Shown: positions 20,211-29,881 of the stretch, piece after piece
How the letters are laid out: every line of letters starts with the position of its first letter
Numbering within the stretch: position 1 is the stretch's first letter
DNA from: Bosea sp. NBC_00550
GTDB lineage: Bacteria > Pseudomonadota > Alphaproteobacteria > Rhizobiales > Beijerinckiaceae
NCBI RefSeq assembly: GCF_026020075.1
Contig: NZ_CP102772.1
Location: 3,694,501-3,758,500, forward strand
Direction: 5' to 3'
Length of the DNA: 64,000 nucleotides
Position numbers and translations under genes: made by a program
Notes under the pieces: generated by a model
What the model was told of the DNA's origin: nothing
The model's database searches: none
The model's input: only the letters and a program-made list of their open reading frames with translations

Positions 20211-20302
20211 GTCATGCTCGGGCTTGCCTCGAGCATCTCGGAAACCTGCGCCCTCTCGTCCTGAGATTCCCGGGTCGAAGCCTGCTTCGCCCGGGAATGA
20301 CG
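20211..20302. repeat. palindromic intergenic repeat, copy 3
   Basis: Begins GTCATGCTCGGG and ends CCCGGGAATGAC, with the inner ATTCCCGGG as in the copy at 6395-6494. It lies inside an apparent operon, between the binding-protein and ATPase genes, so it might set different mRNA levels for the two (inference). Confidence 0.75.
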
Positions 20303-20336
20303 GCAAGCCGTTCCGCAATCCCCGGATGATCCATCC

Positions 20337-21098
20337 ATGACCCCCACCCCCCTCCTCTCGCTGCGCGGCATCGGCAAGAGCTACGGCCCGGTCGTCGCTG
20401 TCAGCGACGTTGATCTCGACATCTTCCCTGGCGAGGTCGTGGCCTTGTGCGGCGACAACGGTGCCGGCAAGTCGAGCCTGATCAAGGTGATCTCCGGCGC
20501 GGAGGAGGCGACGGCCGGCACGATCAGCCTGCGCGGCAAGCCCGTCACCTTCGCCTCGCCGCATGATGCGCTCGAGAACGGGGTCGCGACGATCTATCAG
20601 GACCTAGCGCTGGCCCCGCGCCTCTCCATCGCCCAGAACGTCTTCATGGGCTCGGAGCTGACCAAGCCGGTGCTGCTGCCCTTCCTGCGCATCCTCGACA
20701 AGAAGCGGATGATCGCGGAATCGCAGCGCTACCTGTCGCAGCTCTCCGCCGCCGTCACAGACATGACCCGCCCCGTCGAGCGGCTCTCCGGCGGCCAGCG
20801 TCAGGCCGTCGCGATCTCCCGCGCCCTGCGCTGGAACGCCGAGATCATCATCATGGACGAGCCGACCGCCGCACTCGGCGTCAAGGAGAGCGCGCTCGTG
20901 CTCGACCTCATCCGCAAGCTCAAGGCCGACGGGCGCACCGTCATCCTGATCAGCCACAACATGCGCGATGTCGTGGCGCTGGCCGACCGCGTCATCATCA
21001 TGGGCGCCGGGCGCAAATACGTCGACCGCCCGCTTGGGGACCTCACCGCCGACGACATCGCCCATCTGATCATGGCCGGCAACGCCAAGGCGGCCTGA
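20337..21098 (+). CDS. sugar ABC transporter ATP-binding protein (single domain, FrcA-like)
   Basis: 253 residues with one nucleotide-binding domain, not the fused pair of RbsA. Walker A is GDNGAGKSS (about 42-50), the signature is LSGGQRQAV, Walker B IIIMDEPT, and the switch region reads VILISHNM. Its short length is typical of importers such as the fructose system FrcBCA of rhizobia. It energises the permease at 18247. The nucleoside hydrolase follows 5 bp downstream. Confidence 0.93.
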   Translation: MTPTPLLSLRGIGKSYGPVVAVSDVDLDIFPGEVVALCGDNGAGKSSLIKVISGAEEATAGTISLRGKPVTFASPHDALENGVATIYQDLALAPRLSIAQNVFMGSELTKPVLLPFLRILDKKRMIAESQRYLSQLSAAVTDMTRPVERLSGGQRQAVAISRALRWNAEIIIMDEPTAALGVKESALVLDLIRKLKADGRTVILISHNMRDVVALADRVIIMGAGRKYVDRPLGDLTADDIAHLIMAGNAKAA

Positions 21099-21103
21099 CA
21101 ACC

Positions 21104-22033
21104 ATGCGCGAGACGATCATCGTCGATACCGATCCGGGGCAGGACGACGCCGTCGCGCTGCTGCTCGCCTTCGCCAGCCGGGATCAGCTCGATGTCAAGG
21201 CGATAACGACGGTCGCCGGCAACGTCCCGGTCGCTCAGACCACGGCGAATGCGCTGCGCATCCGCGACCTGGGCGAACGCGCCGACATCCCCGTCCATCG
21301 CGGCGCCGAAGGCCCCCTCGTCTTCCCGCTTGAAACGGCCGAATTCGTCTGCGGTCCGGATGGGCTCGCGGGGGCGGGGCTTCCTGCGCCTGCAAGCGAA
21401 GCCGCACCCGGCCATGCCGTGCAGACGATCATCGACATCTGCCGTGCGGCCCCGGAGGGTGGAATCACGCTCTGCCCGCTCGGGCCGCTGACCAATCTGG
21501 CGCTCGCCTTCCGGCTCGCGCCGGACATCCTACCGAAGGTGAAGCGCATCGTGGTGATGGGCGGCGCCATCGGGCTCGGCAACATCACGCCCGCGGCCGA
21601 GTTCAACACCTATGTCGATCCGCACGCCGCCGCGGTCGTCTTCGGCTGCGGCCGCCCGATCGTGATGTTCGGCCTCGGCGTCACGCTCCAGGCTATTGCC
21701 AGCCACGCGCAGATCGCGTGCATCGGCACGCTCGGCACCAGAACGGGCACGGCGATACACGGGATGCTCGACCGCCCACGCCCCGGCGGACTCGGCTCCG
21801 ACGGCCATCCGATGCACGACCCCTGTGTCATCGCCTTTCTGCTCTGGCCGGAGCTGTTCGACGGGCGTGATTGCTTCGTCACGGTCGAGACCGGCGATAA
21901 CCCCTTGCGCGGCCGCACCACGATCGACTGGAACGGACGGCTGAAACAGGTGCCCAACGCCCATGTCGTCTCGGCCGTGAAGGCCCATGAGCTGTTCGAG
22001 CGCCTGATCGAGCGCCTCGCCACCTTGCCCTGA
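21104..22033 (+). CDS. nucleoside hydrolase (inosine/uridine-preferring family)
   Basis: 309 residues. The calcium-binding hallmark VDTDPGQDDA is at 7-16 and the second-shell AEFNTYVDPHAA and HDPC (about 240) are present. The family hydrolyses the N-glycosidic bond of nucleosides to base and ribose. Its position after a ribose-type ABC importer and near a sugar kinase, SDR and BtpA-family gene suggests that the imported compound is a nucleoside or other N-riboside. The specificity cannot be set from the sequence alone. Confidence 0.93.
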   Translation: MRETIIVDTDPGQDDAVALLLAFASRDQLDVKAITTVAGNVPVAQTTANALRIRDLGERADIPVHRGAEGPLVFPLETAEFVCGPDGLAGAGLPAPASEAAPGHAVQTIIDICRAAPEGGITLCPLGPLTNLALAFRLAPDILPKVKRIVVMGGAIGLGNITPAAEFNTYVDPHAAAVVFGCGRPIVMFGLGVTLQAIASHAQIACIGTLGTRTGTAIHGMLDRPRPGGLGSDGHPMHDPCVIAFLLWPELFDGRDCFVTVETGDNPLRGRTTIDWNGRLKQVPNAHVVSAVKAHELFERLIERLATLP

Positions 22034-22045
22034 GAGTTAAAAGCC

Positions 22046-22567
22046 ATGCCGCATTTCGTCGAAGCGCTGCAACTGGAGGCCACCGAGGCCATCGCGCAGA
22101 TGCAGGAGGCCGCATTGCGGGCACGCCACGCCCATGCCCGCGCCGAGCTGATGCGGCACATGCTGACCACCGCCCGCAAGGTCAGGGACAAGCCGAAGGC
22201 GGAAGCCGTCGAGACCGTCGTGCGCGAATGGATGGACGCCTGGAACCTCGGCCGCGCCGAGTGGCCGCACATCGCCCGCGAGATGGAGGCCTTCACCGAG
22301 GCCTTCCATGACTACGCCAACGATCCCGGCGAGGCGCATGACACGCGCTTGCGCGAAACCTGCGCCACGCTCGACGCCGCCCTCGAACAAGAAGGCACCT
22401 CGATCTCTGACCAGATGGCCTTCCGCTCGCAATGCGCTCATGGCTGGTGGGAGCTGGTGAAGCCGGTCCCGGACGATCTGCCCGGCCGCAAGCCGCGCCC
22501 CTCGATCCCCCCGCTTGAATCCGGCAAAGCATTCTGGGAAGCCGGCTGCGCCGAGTTCTGCAAGTAG
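22046..22567 (+). CDS. hypothetical protein, 173 residues, last gene of the catabolic locus
   Basis: Not recognised. It starts 12 bp after the nucleoside hydrolase stop, so it is likely in the same transcript. The first two thirds look alpha-helical and charged, with no signal peptide or membrane segment. The C-terminal third contains MAFRSQCAHGWWELVKP and a conserved-looking proline-rich stretch ending in AGCAEFCK, with three cysteines in all after residue 130. A zinc or substrate-binding role is possible but unproven. Confidence 0.7.
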   Translation: MPHFVEALQLEATEAIAQMQEAALRARHAHARAELMRHMLTTARKVRDKPKAEAVETVVREWMDAWNLGRAEWPHIAREMEAFTEAFHDYANDPGEAHDTRLRETCATLDAALEQEGTSISDQMAFRSQCAHGWWELVKPVPDDLPGRKPRPSIPPLESGKAFWEAGCAEFCK

Positions 22568-22590
22568 GCTGCGTTCTCACGGAAGCGCGG

Positions 22591-22686
22591 GTCATCCCGG
22601 CCGGAGCGAAGCGCGGAGCCGGGATCCATGCCTGAACCTTGCTCGGAAACGCTCCAGTATGGATCCCGGGTCAAGCCCGGGATGAC
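22591..22686. repeat. palindromic intergenic repeat, copy 4
   Basis: Begins GTCATCCCGG, ends CCCGGGATGAC. Its interior closely matches the copy at 13169-13277. It separates the convergent ends of the catabolic locus and the MsbA-like exporter gene. Confidence 0.8.
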
Positions 22687-22721
22687 CGCGTATTTCCGCG
22701 ACAGAACAGCGAGCCCGGTGC

Positions 22722-24542
22722 TCAGCTCTCCAGGAACTGCATCCTGTACAGCCGGGCATAGGCTCCGTCGCGGGCCAGAAGCTCGTCATGGCTGCCGGTC
22801 TCGACGACCTTGCCCTCGTCCATCACGACGATCAGGTCGGCCTCGCGAATGGTCGAGAGCCGGTGCGCGATGACGATGGTGGTGCGCCCCTTCATCAGCT
22901 TCGCCAGCGCCTGCTGGACGAGGCGTTCGGATTCGGTGTCGAGCGCGCTCGTGGCTTCGTCGAGCAGCAGAATCGGCGCATCCTTTAGGATGGCGCGTGC
23001 GATGGCGATGCGCTGGCGTTCGCCGCCGGAGAGCTTGTGGCCGCGCTCGCCGACCGAGGCGCCGTAGCCGCCCGGCATCGCCATGATGAAGTCATGTGCG
23101 GCCGCGGCCTGGGCGGCGGCGACGATCTCCTCCTGTGTGGCATCGGGGCGGCCGAAGGCGATGTTGGCGCGCACCGTGTCGTCGAACAGCACCACGTCCT
23201 GGCTGACCACGCCGATCCGATGGCGGAGGCTCTCGAGTGTCACATTGCGCAGGTCCTGACCGTCGATCTCGATGCGTCCCCCGCTCGGATCGTAGAGGCG
23301 CGGCACCAAAGCGAGCAAGGTCGACTTGCCCGAGCCGGAGCGGCCGACCAGTGCCGTCATCTTGCCGCCCTGGGCGACGAGTTCGATACCCTCCAGCGCG
23401 CGCTGATCCTCGCGATAACGGAAGCGCAGATGCCGGAAGGCGACTTCGCCGGTCTTGATCGCCAGGGGCTTGGCGCCCGGTCTTTCGACGATCTGCGGCT
23501 TCTCGTCGATTAGCGCGTAATAGCGCTTCAGAGAGGCGCCGGCTTCCTGGACGATGGCGTTGAGGTTGCCCAGCGAACGCATCGGCTGCGCCGCGAGCAG
23601 CAGTGCCGAGACATAACCGGTGAAATCGCCCACAGTCGATGAACCCGAAGTGATGCGCACCCCGATCGCGGCGAGCACGCCCGCGACCGCGATGCCGCCG
23701 CCGACCTCGAGCAGCGGATCGAGACGGCCGCGCGCATTGGCGGCCTTCATCTTCAGGGTCCTGATGGTCTCGAAGGCGCTGCCCGCACGCTGCTTCAGAT
23801 AGGGTTCGAGCGAATCCGTCTTGGCGACGCGGGCTCCCTGCAGGCTCTCGGTGACGAGGCTTGCCATGATGCCGGTCTGCTCCTGCTGCGAACTCGCCAT
23901 GCGCCTGAGCTTGCGACCGATCCGGCCGATCGGATGAGCCACCACCGGCGCGATCAGCAGGACCACCAGCGTCATCTGCCAGTCAATCCAGAACAGCGCG
24001 CCGACGAGCGCGATCGCCGTCACCACGTCGCGGATGGCGATGTTCACGATCCGCGTCAGCGCCTCCTTCACGAAAGTAAAGTCGGTCGTGAAGCGTTGGG
24101 TCAGCGAGGCTGGGTTCTCTTTCTGGAGCTGCGCGAGGTCGGCATCGATCAGATGGCCATAGAGCGCGGTCTGCATGTCGGCTTCGATGCGGCTGACGAC
24201 ATTGTTGGTCATCACCGTCTGGGCGAGCAGCGAGAAGCCCTTGATGGCGGTGACGATGACGACCACCGTCGCGATCGCGTTCACCACGCCGATCTCGTAG
24301 TTGATCGACTTCGAGACCAGCCGCTCCATGCGCCTGACGAAGCCGGTCGATTCGGCCGTCAGCGGATCGGCGAAAGCGTCGAAGGCCGCCTTGATCAGGA
24401 GCGGATAGAAGCTCGTCGTCGCGGCGATGATCACCACGAGCGCGAGGATCATTGCCATCTGTGGCAGGTAGGATTTGATCTGCTCGCGCCAGACACGGGC
24501 GAAGAGCGCGAGGGTATCGTCGGTAACGCGTCCGATCTTCAT
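22722..24542 (-). CDS. ABC exporter, MsbA-like (membrane domain fused to ATPase)
   Basis: 606 residues. The N-terminal half has six membrane segments; the C-terminal half is the nucleotide-binding domain with Walker A GRSGSGKST (400-408), signature LSGGERQRI (504 on), Walker B LLLDEATSALD and switch IVIAHRLST. Relatives flip lipid A or other lipids across the inner membrane, so an MsbA-type lipid flippase is the best call, but multidrug exporters look the same. It stands alone and diverges from the DSD1-family gene with 121 bp between them. Confidence 0.88.
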   Translation of the reverse strand: MKIGRVTDDTLALFARVWREQIKSYLPQMAMILALVVIIAATTSFYPLLIKAAFDAFADPLTAESTGFVRRMERLVSKSINYEIGVVNAIATVVVIVTAIKGFSLLAQTVMTNNVVSRIEADMQTALYGHLIDADLAQLQKENPASLTQRFTTDFTFVKEALTRIVNIAIRDVVTAIALVGALFWIDWQMTLVVLLIAPVVAHPIGRIGRKLRRMASSQQEQTGIMASLVTESLQGARVAKTDSLEPYLKQRAGSAFETIRTLKMKAANARGRLDPLLEVGGGIAVAGVLAAIGVRITSGSSTVGDFTGYVSALLLAAQPMRSLGNLNAIVQEAGASLKRYYALIDEKPQIVERPGAKPLAIKTGEVAFRHLRFRYREDQRALEGIELVAQGGKMTALVGRSGSGKSTLLALVPRLYDPSGGRIEIDGQDLRNVTLESLRHRIGVVSQDVVLFDDTVRANIAFGRPDATQEEIVAAAQAAAAHDFIMAMPGGYGASVGERGHKLSGGERQRIAIARAILKDAPILLLDEATSALDTESERLVQQALAKLMKGRTTIVIAHRLSTIREADLIVVMDEGKVVETGSHDELLARDGAYARLYRMQFLES

Positions 24543-24663
24543 GGGCCGCGCCTATCACGGCAGGACGGCAAGCGCCACCGGGCGCATGCCCGCATCGAGG
24601 CCGGAGGCCTTGCTACGGACACGAAGCTGTCTTCCCATGGCCACAACCGATTCAGGAGACTCC

Positions 24664-25800
24664 ATGCCGCTATCGCCGCCGGCCCAGCCCGGCCAAAGCC
24701 TCGCCGAAATCGAAACGCCGTCCCTCGTCCTCGATCTCGATGCCTTCGAGCGCAACCTCGTTGCCATGGCAGCCTTCACCCAGGCGCACGGCGTCCGGCT
24801 TCGGCCCCATTCGAAGACCCATAAGAGCCCCGAGATCGCCCTGCGCCAGATCGCGAACGGGGCGGTGGGGCAATGCTGCCAGAAGGTCTCGGAAGCCGAA
24901 ATCCTGGTCGCGGGCGGCGTCGGCGACGTGCTGGTGACCAACGAGATCGCGAGCCCGGCCAAGCTCGACCGGCTGGCCCGGCTGGCCCGCAGCGCCCGCG
25001 TGGGCCTCTGCGTCGATCACCCCGACGGCGTGCGCGAGGCGGCGGAGGCGGCAGCCCGGCAGGATGTCACGCTCGACGTCTATGTCGAGATCGACGTCGG
25101 CGGCCGGCGCTGCGGCGTCGCCCCCGGCGAAGGCGCCGTCAGGCTCGCGGAAGCGATCGCCCGCTCCAACACGCTGCGCTTCGCCGGCATCCAGGCCTAT
25201 CATGGCTCCGCCCAGCATATGCGCTCCATCGACGAGCGGCGCGAGGCGATCGAGCGATCGGGGCTCGCCGCGCGCAACACCGTCGAGCGGCTCGCCCATG
25301 CCGGGCTGAACTGCGAGATCGTCAGCGGCGCCGGCACCGGCACGCATGAGCTGGAGACGCAATCCGGCATCTGGAACGAGATCCAGGCCGGTTCCTACAT
25401 TTTCATGGACGCGGATTACGCCCGCAACCGCCAGGCCGACGGCACGCCCTTCCGCAGCTTCGAACATGCGCTCTTCATCCTCGCCGGGGTGATGAGCAAG
25501 CCGGTGCCGGACCGCGCCATCGTCGATGCCGGCCACAAGGCCGCCGCCATCGATTCCGGCATGCCGACGCCATTCCGCCGCGACGGCGTCGTCTACACCA
25601 AGCCCTCGGACGAGCACGGCATCCTGACCGGCGATCCGATCGCGCTGCCCCATCGCGGCGACCGGCTGCTGCTCGTGCCCGGCCATTGCGACCCGACGGT
25701 CAACCTGCACGACTGGTATGTCTGCGTGCGCGGCCTGCACGGGCCGGACGCCCATGTCGAGGCGCTCTGGCCGGTGGCGGCGCGCGGCGCCCTGACCTGA
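24664..25800 (+). CDS. DSD1-family PLP-dependent enzyme (D-threonine aldolase / 3-hydroxyaspartate aldolase-like)
   Basis: 378 residues; CAGGAG precedes this ATG by about 6 bp, so it is preferred to the ATG at 24637. The alanine-racemase-like barrel starts at TPSLVLDLDAFERN and carries the PLP lysine region LRPHSKTHKSP (46-56). The C-terminal domain has LVPGHCDPTVNLHDW, the metal-binding segment that marks D-threonine aldolase, D-serine dehydratase and BhcC-type hydroxyaspartate aldolases. Which of these reactions it performs cannot be told from the sequence. It is a single gene; a hairpin repeat follows the stop immediately. Confidence 0.88.
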   Translation: MPLSPPAQPGQSLAEIETPSLVLDLDAFERNLVAMAAFTQAHGVRLRPHSKTHKSPEIALRQIANGAVGQCCQKVSEAEILVAGGVGDVLVTNEIASPAKLDRLARLARSARVGLCVDHPDGVREAAEAAARQDVTLDVYVEIDVGGRRCGVAPGEGAVRLAEAIARSNTLRFAGIQAYHGSAQHMRSIDERREAIERSGLAARNTVERLAHAGLNCEIVSGAGTGTHELETQSGIWNEIQAGSYIFMDADYARNRQADGTPFRSFEHALFILAGVMSKPVPDRAIVDAGHKAAAIDSGMPTPFRRDGVVYTKPSDEHGILTGDPIALPHRGDRLLLVPGHCDPTVNLHDWYVCVRGLHGPDAHVEALWPVAARGALT

Positions 25801-25848
25801 CGCATCGGCCCGCAAAGTGGGAACCGGTTTTCGGAAGCGGCCGATGCG
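25801..25848. repeat. hairpin repeat with 10-bp arms, directly after the DSD1-family stop
   Basis: CGCATCGGCC at 25801-25810 pairs perfectly with GGCCGATGCG at 25839-25848. The loop holds AAAGTGGGAACCGGTTTTC, a sequence I recognise as a common dispersed palindromic repeat of Hyphomicrobiales. It starts on the base after the stop codon and could protect the mRNA 3' end or aid termination (inference). Confidence 0.7.
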
Positions 25849-25866
25849 AAACGCAAGCGCATAGCC

Positions 25867-26643
25867 ATGCTCGCGGAACTCGCCCTGCGGCTGGCGACGC
25901 CGGCCGCGCGGATGACGCGCAAGCTCGGCCTGGTGACCGAGAGCGTCGCGCTCTGGTCGCGCGGCCTCCGGCAGCGCCGCGCCTGGGCCGAACATCACAC
26001 TCGCTGCCGGGCCGTAGTGGCGCAAGCCGTGGCCGAGCTGCCCGCGCGACGGACCGCCGTCATCCTCGGCTCCGGCCTGCTGCGCGACATCCCGCTCGGC
26101 CTGCTTTGCGCGAATTTCGAGCGTGTGCTGCTGGTCGATGCCGTCCATCTCCCGCAAATCCGGCTTCGCATGCGCTTCCGGCGCAACGTCACGCTGCTGA
26201 CCCGCGACCTGACCGGCATCGTGGGCTGGCTCGCCGGCGAGAGCGACGGCCGCAGCGATCCGCTGGTCGACCTTGTCGCCGATCCGGAGCTGGACCTCGT
26301 CGTATCAGCCAATCTGCTGTCGCAGCTCGCCTGGCCGATCGAGGACTGGCTTGCCGACAACCCTGACCGTGCGGAGACGCTGCCACCCGATCTGCCGGCA
26401 CGCTGCATCGCCTGGCACCTCGCCGATCTCGGCCGCTTCCGCAGCCGCGTAATCCTGCTGAGCGATGTCGACATGATCGAGCGCGATCGCTCAGGCGCGA
26501 TCGTCGACCGGCTCGATCTGACGCGTGGCGTCGAACTGCCTGCGCCGGACGAAAGCTGGGACTGGCCCGTCGCGCCCTTCGGCGAAGCGGCTCGCGACCG
26601 CGAGAGCATACACCGCGTCGGCGCCTGGCCGGATTTCCGCTAG
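25867..26643 (+). CDS. hypothetical protein with a Rossmann-like, methyltransferase-type core
   Basis: 258 residues, function not recognised. An N-terminal basic helical part (about 1-55) is followed by TAVILGSGLLRDIPLGLLC, whose glycine-rich turn after a strand resembles the SAM-binding motif I. FERVLLVDAVHLPQIR would supply the acidic strand-2 end, and DLVVSANLLSQLAWPIEDW sits where motif IV or a post-motif falls. Conserved-looking RCIAWHLADLGRF follows. It may bind SAM or NAD; no reaction can be claimed. It lies alone between a hairpin repeat and a repeat shared with the obgE end. Confidence 0.7.
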   Translation: MLAELALRLATPAARMTRKLGLVTESVALWSRGLRQRRAWAEHHTRCRAVVAQAVAELPARRTAVILGSGLLRDIPLGLLCANFERVLLVDAVHLPQIRLRMRFRRNVTLLTRDLTGIVGWLAGESDGRSDPLVDLVADPELDLVVSANLLSQLAWPIEDWLADNPDRAETLPPDLPARCIAWHLADLGRFRSRVILLSDVDMIERDRSGAIVDRLDLTRGVELPAPDESWDWPVAPFGEAARDRESIHRVGAWPDFR

Positions 26644-26689
26644 AGTGCGCTGTCGTCCGACGCTTTCAGGATGCATGCGAAACCGCGCC

Positions 26690-26784
26690 GTCATCCCGGG
26701 CTTGACCCGGAATCCATCGAAGGACACCGGAGCTCTATGATGGATCCCGGATCAGCGCCGCTGACGCGGCTTGTCCGGGATGAC
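26690..26784. repeat. palindromic intergenic repeat, copy 5
   Basis: Begins GTCATCCCGGG and ends TCCGGGATGAC, with inner ATGGATCCCGG as in the other members. It lies between the convergent ends of the unknown Rossmann-like gene and obgE. Confidence 0.78.
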
Positions 26785-26810
26785 GAGGCGGTTCCACAGG
26801 ATACTAGACC

Positions 26811-27860
<1,050 letters not shown>

Positions 27861-27931
27861 TCAGTAGTGATGACAGAAGGAAAGGGCAATGCCGCCTTTC
27901 CTTCTCGCCCCTCGCGTCAGGAGGAATGGTG

Positions 27932-28798
27932 TCAAGCCGCAAGCCGCAGCATGCTCATTTCCTCGCGAAGCGCGTCGGCGAAGCGCCGCGCCGCGAGATC
28001 GGGATGCGGCGCCATGATCAGCCCGACGGAGAGCTCGAACAGGGGCGGCAGGCCCTCGGCCGGGCCGAGCCGGCGGAGCGAGGGCGGCATCGCGCTTTCG
28101 GTGATCGCCGCCACGCAGAAGCCGGCTTCCACTGCCGACAGCACGCCCGACGTATGCGAGCAGGAAAAGACGAGCCGATGCGCCTTGCCGGCCGTGTTGA
28201 GCGCAGCAAGGATGCGCGGCCGCGCCCGGCATCCCTCGGCAAAGAGCGCGAGCGGCAGAGTCTCCTGTAGTTCCGGCCGGTGGCCGCGCGCCGCCACCCA
28301 GACCAGCGGCTCGCGCCGCAGCATCTCGCCCATCGGCTTGTTCGGATCCTGCGTGACCACGGCGATGTCGAATTCTCCGGCCAGCAGCGCCGGCTCGATG
28401 CGCTTCGACAGATCGCAGCGCACTTCGAGCTCGACCTTCGGATGCTCGGCGGCGAAACGCGCGATCAGCGGCCTGAGATAGGCATCCATGTAGTCGTCGG
28501 GAATGCCGATGCGCAGCCGGCCGGACGGGGTGTCGCCACTGAGATCGGCCAGCGCCTCGCGCTCCACTGCAAGCAGGCGCCGCGCATGGGCGATCAGCCG
28601 TTCGCCGGCATCGGTCGGCGTGACGCCGCGCCGGGAGCGCTCCAGCAGCTTGTGGCCGAGCTGGTTCTCAAGATCCTGGATCCGGACCGAGATCGCCGAC
28701 TGGGTGCGGCCGAGCCTGGCGCTCGCGGCGGTGAAGCCGCCGGTTTCGGCCACGGCCACCAGCATGCCGAGCGCGGCAAGGTCGAAATGAACGGTCAT
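27932..28798 (-). CDS. LysR-family transcriptional regulator
   Basis: 288 residues. The N-terminal helix-turn-helix reads FTAASARLGRTQSAISVRIQ (about 22-41), followed by the linker helix and a two-lobe effector domain starting at GRLRIGIPDDY. Only the family is clear; the inducer is unknown. It diverges from the EamA transporter gene with a 166-bp AT-richer gap, the standard arrangement for a LysR regulator and its target, so it probably controls that exporter. Confidence 0.93.
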   Translation of the reverse strand: MTVHFDLAALGMLVAVAETGGFTAASARLGRTQSAISVRIQDLENQLGHKLLERSRRGVTPTDAGERLIAHARRLLAVEREALADLSGDTPSGRLRIGIPDDYMDAYLRPLIARFAAEHPKVELEVRCDLSKRIEPALLAGEFDIAVVTQDPNKPMGEMLRREPLVWVAARGHRPELQETLPLALFAEGCRARPRILAALNTAGKAHRLVFSCSHTSGVLSAVEAGFCVAAITESAMPPSLRRLGPAEGLPPLFELSVGLIMAPHPDLAARRFADALREEMSMLRLAA

Positions 28799-28964
28799 GA
28801 CGTGCCTCCCTGGAACGAGGGCCTTCGATCGATTTTAAGAATGGTTAAATCAGAATAATCCGTTTTTCCGATGGAAGGAAGCGCCCTATATCCACGCCTG
28901 AACGAGGCTCAGCCCCGCCGCATCGTCGCGACCGAAGCTGGCTTCAACATCAGTCAGAAACACC

Positions 28965-29867
28965 ATGTCAGCTCCCGCCATTTCCGTCCGGCCTGCCTCG
29001 CCCGCGCTCGCGATGTTCCTTACGCTGCTCGCCGGCGCGACGTTCATCGGCTTCTCCGGCATCTTCGTGCGACTGGCCGATGTCGGCCCCGCCGCGGCCG
29101 GATTCTGGCGCATGGTGTTCGCCCTGCCGGTCCTCGCCGCCTGGACGGCGCTGGAGCAGCGCAAGCCGGCGGGCGACAAGGTGCGCGGCGGCGCCTTCGG
29201 CGCGGTCGCGCTGGCAGGCCTGACCTTCGGCATCGACGTCACGCTCTACAACGCCGCTCTCGGCCATACGACGATCGCCAACGCCTCGCTGCTCGGCAAT
29301 CTCGCCCCGGTCGGCGTCGTGCTCGGCGGCTGGCTGCTGCTCGGCGAGCGCCCGTCCCGACGCATTCTCGGCGCGCTGATGCTCGCGATCGCCGGCGCGC
29401 TGCTGCTCGTCCTGCCGAAATTCACCGGTGCCGCCCAGGTTTCGGGCAATCTGCTGGGCGACAGCCTCGCCGTCGGTGCGGCGATGTCCTACGCCACCTA
29501 TATCCTCGCCGTGCGCCGTGCCCGCGACCGGGCGGATGCCGGATATGTCAGCCTCGTCTCCAGCGTGGTCTGCGCCGTCTTCTGCCTCGCGGCAGCGCTG
29601 GCGCTCGGCGAGCAGATCATTCCGTCGAGCCTGCAGGGGTGGCTCGCCGTCGCCGCGCTCGGCCTCGTCTCGCATGCGCTCGGCCAAGGGCTGATCACGC
29701 TCTCGCTCGGCAGCTATGGCGCGAGCGCCGCCTCGCTCGTCATGGTCTGGCCGGCGCTGGTCAGCGTGCTCGCCGCCTGGGCGCTCTTCGGCGAGCAGCC
29801 GACGCCCGTCCAGGCTTTCGGCGGCGTCGCCATCCTCGCCGCCGTGCTGATGGTCCGGCGCGGCTAA
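28965..29867 (+). CDS. EamA/DMT-family transporter
   Basis: 300 residues with about ten membrane segments arranged as two tandem EamA halves. The first half begins TLLAGATFIGFSGIFVRLAD; the repeat begins around GDSLAVGAAMSYATYILAV. The conserved DMT end-of-half sequences ASLLGNLAPVGVVLGGWLLL and ASLVMVWPALVSVLAAWALF mark the two halves. Members export amino acids, nucleosides or other metabolites; the substrate is unknown. The divergent LysR gene is its likely regulator. Its stop faces the DHFR-like gene with only 14 bp between them. Confidence 0.92.
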   Translation: MSAPAISVRPASPALAMFLTLLAGATFIGFSGIFVRLADVGPAAAGFWRMVFALPVLAAWTALEQRKPAGDKVRGGAFGAVALAGLTFGIDVTLYNAALGHTTIANASLLGNLAPVGVVLGGWLLLGERPSRRILGALMLAIAGALLLVLPKFTGAAQVSGNLLGDSLAVGAAMSYATYILAVRRARDRADAGYVSLVSSVVCAVFCLAAALALGEQIIPSSLQGWLAVAALGLVSHALGQGLITLSLGSYGASAASLVMVWPALVSVLAAWALFGEQPTPVQAFGGVAILAAVLMVRRG

Positions 29868-29881
29868 ATCGCAAGACTTAC

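Noticed and set aside
28831..28850. ATTTTAA...TTAAAT as a LysR box between the LysR and EamA genes
   Set aside because: The symmetry is imperfect and the T-N11-A pattern cannot be placed with confidence in such AT-rich DNA.
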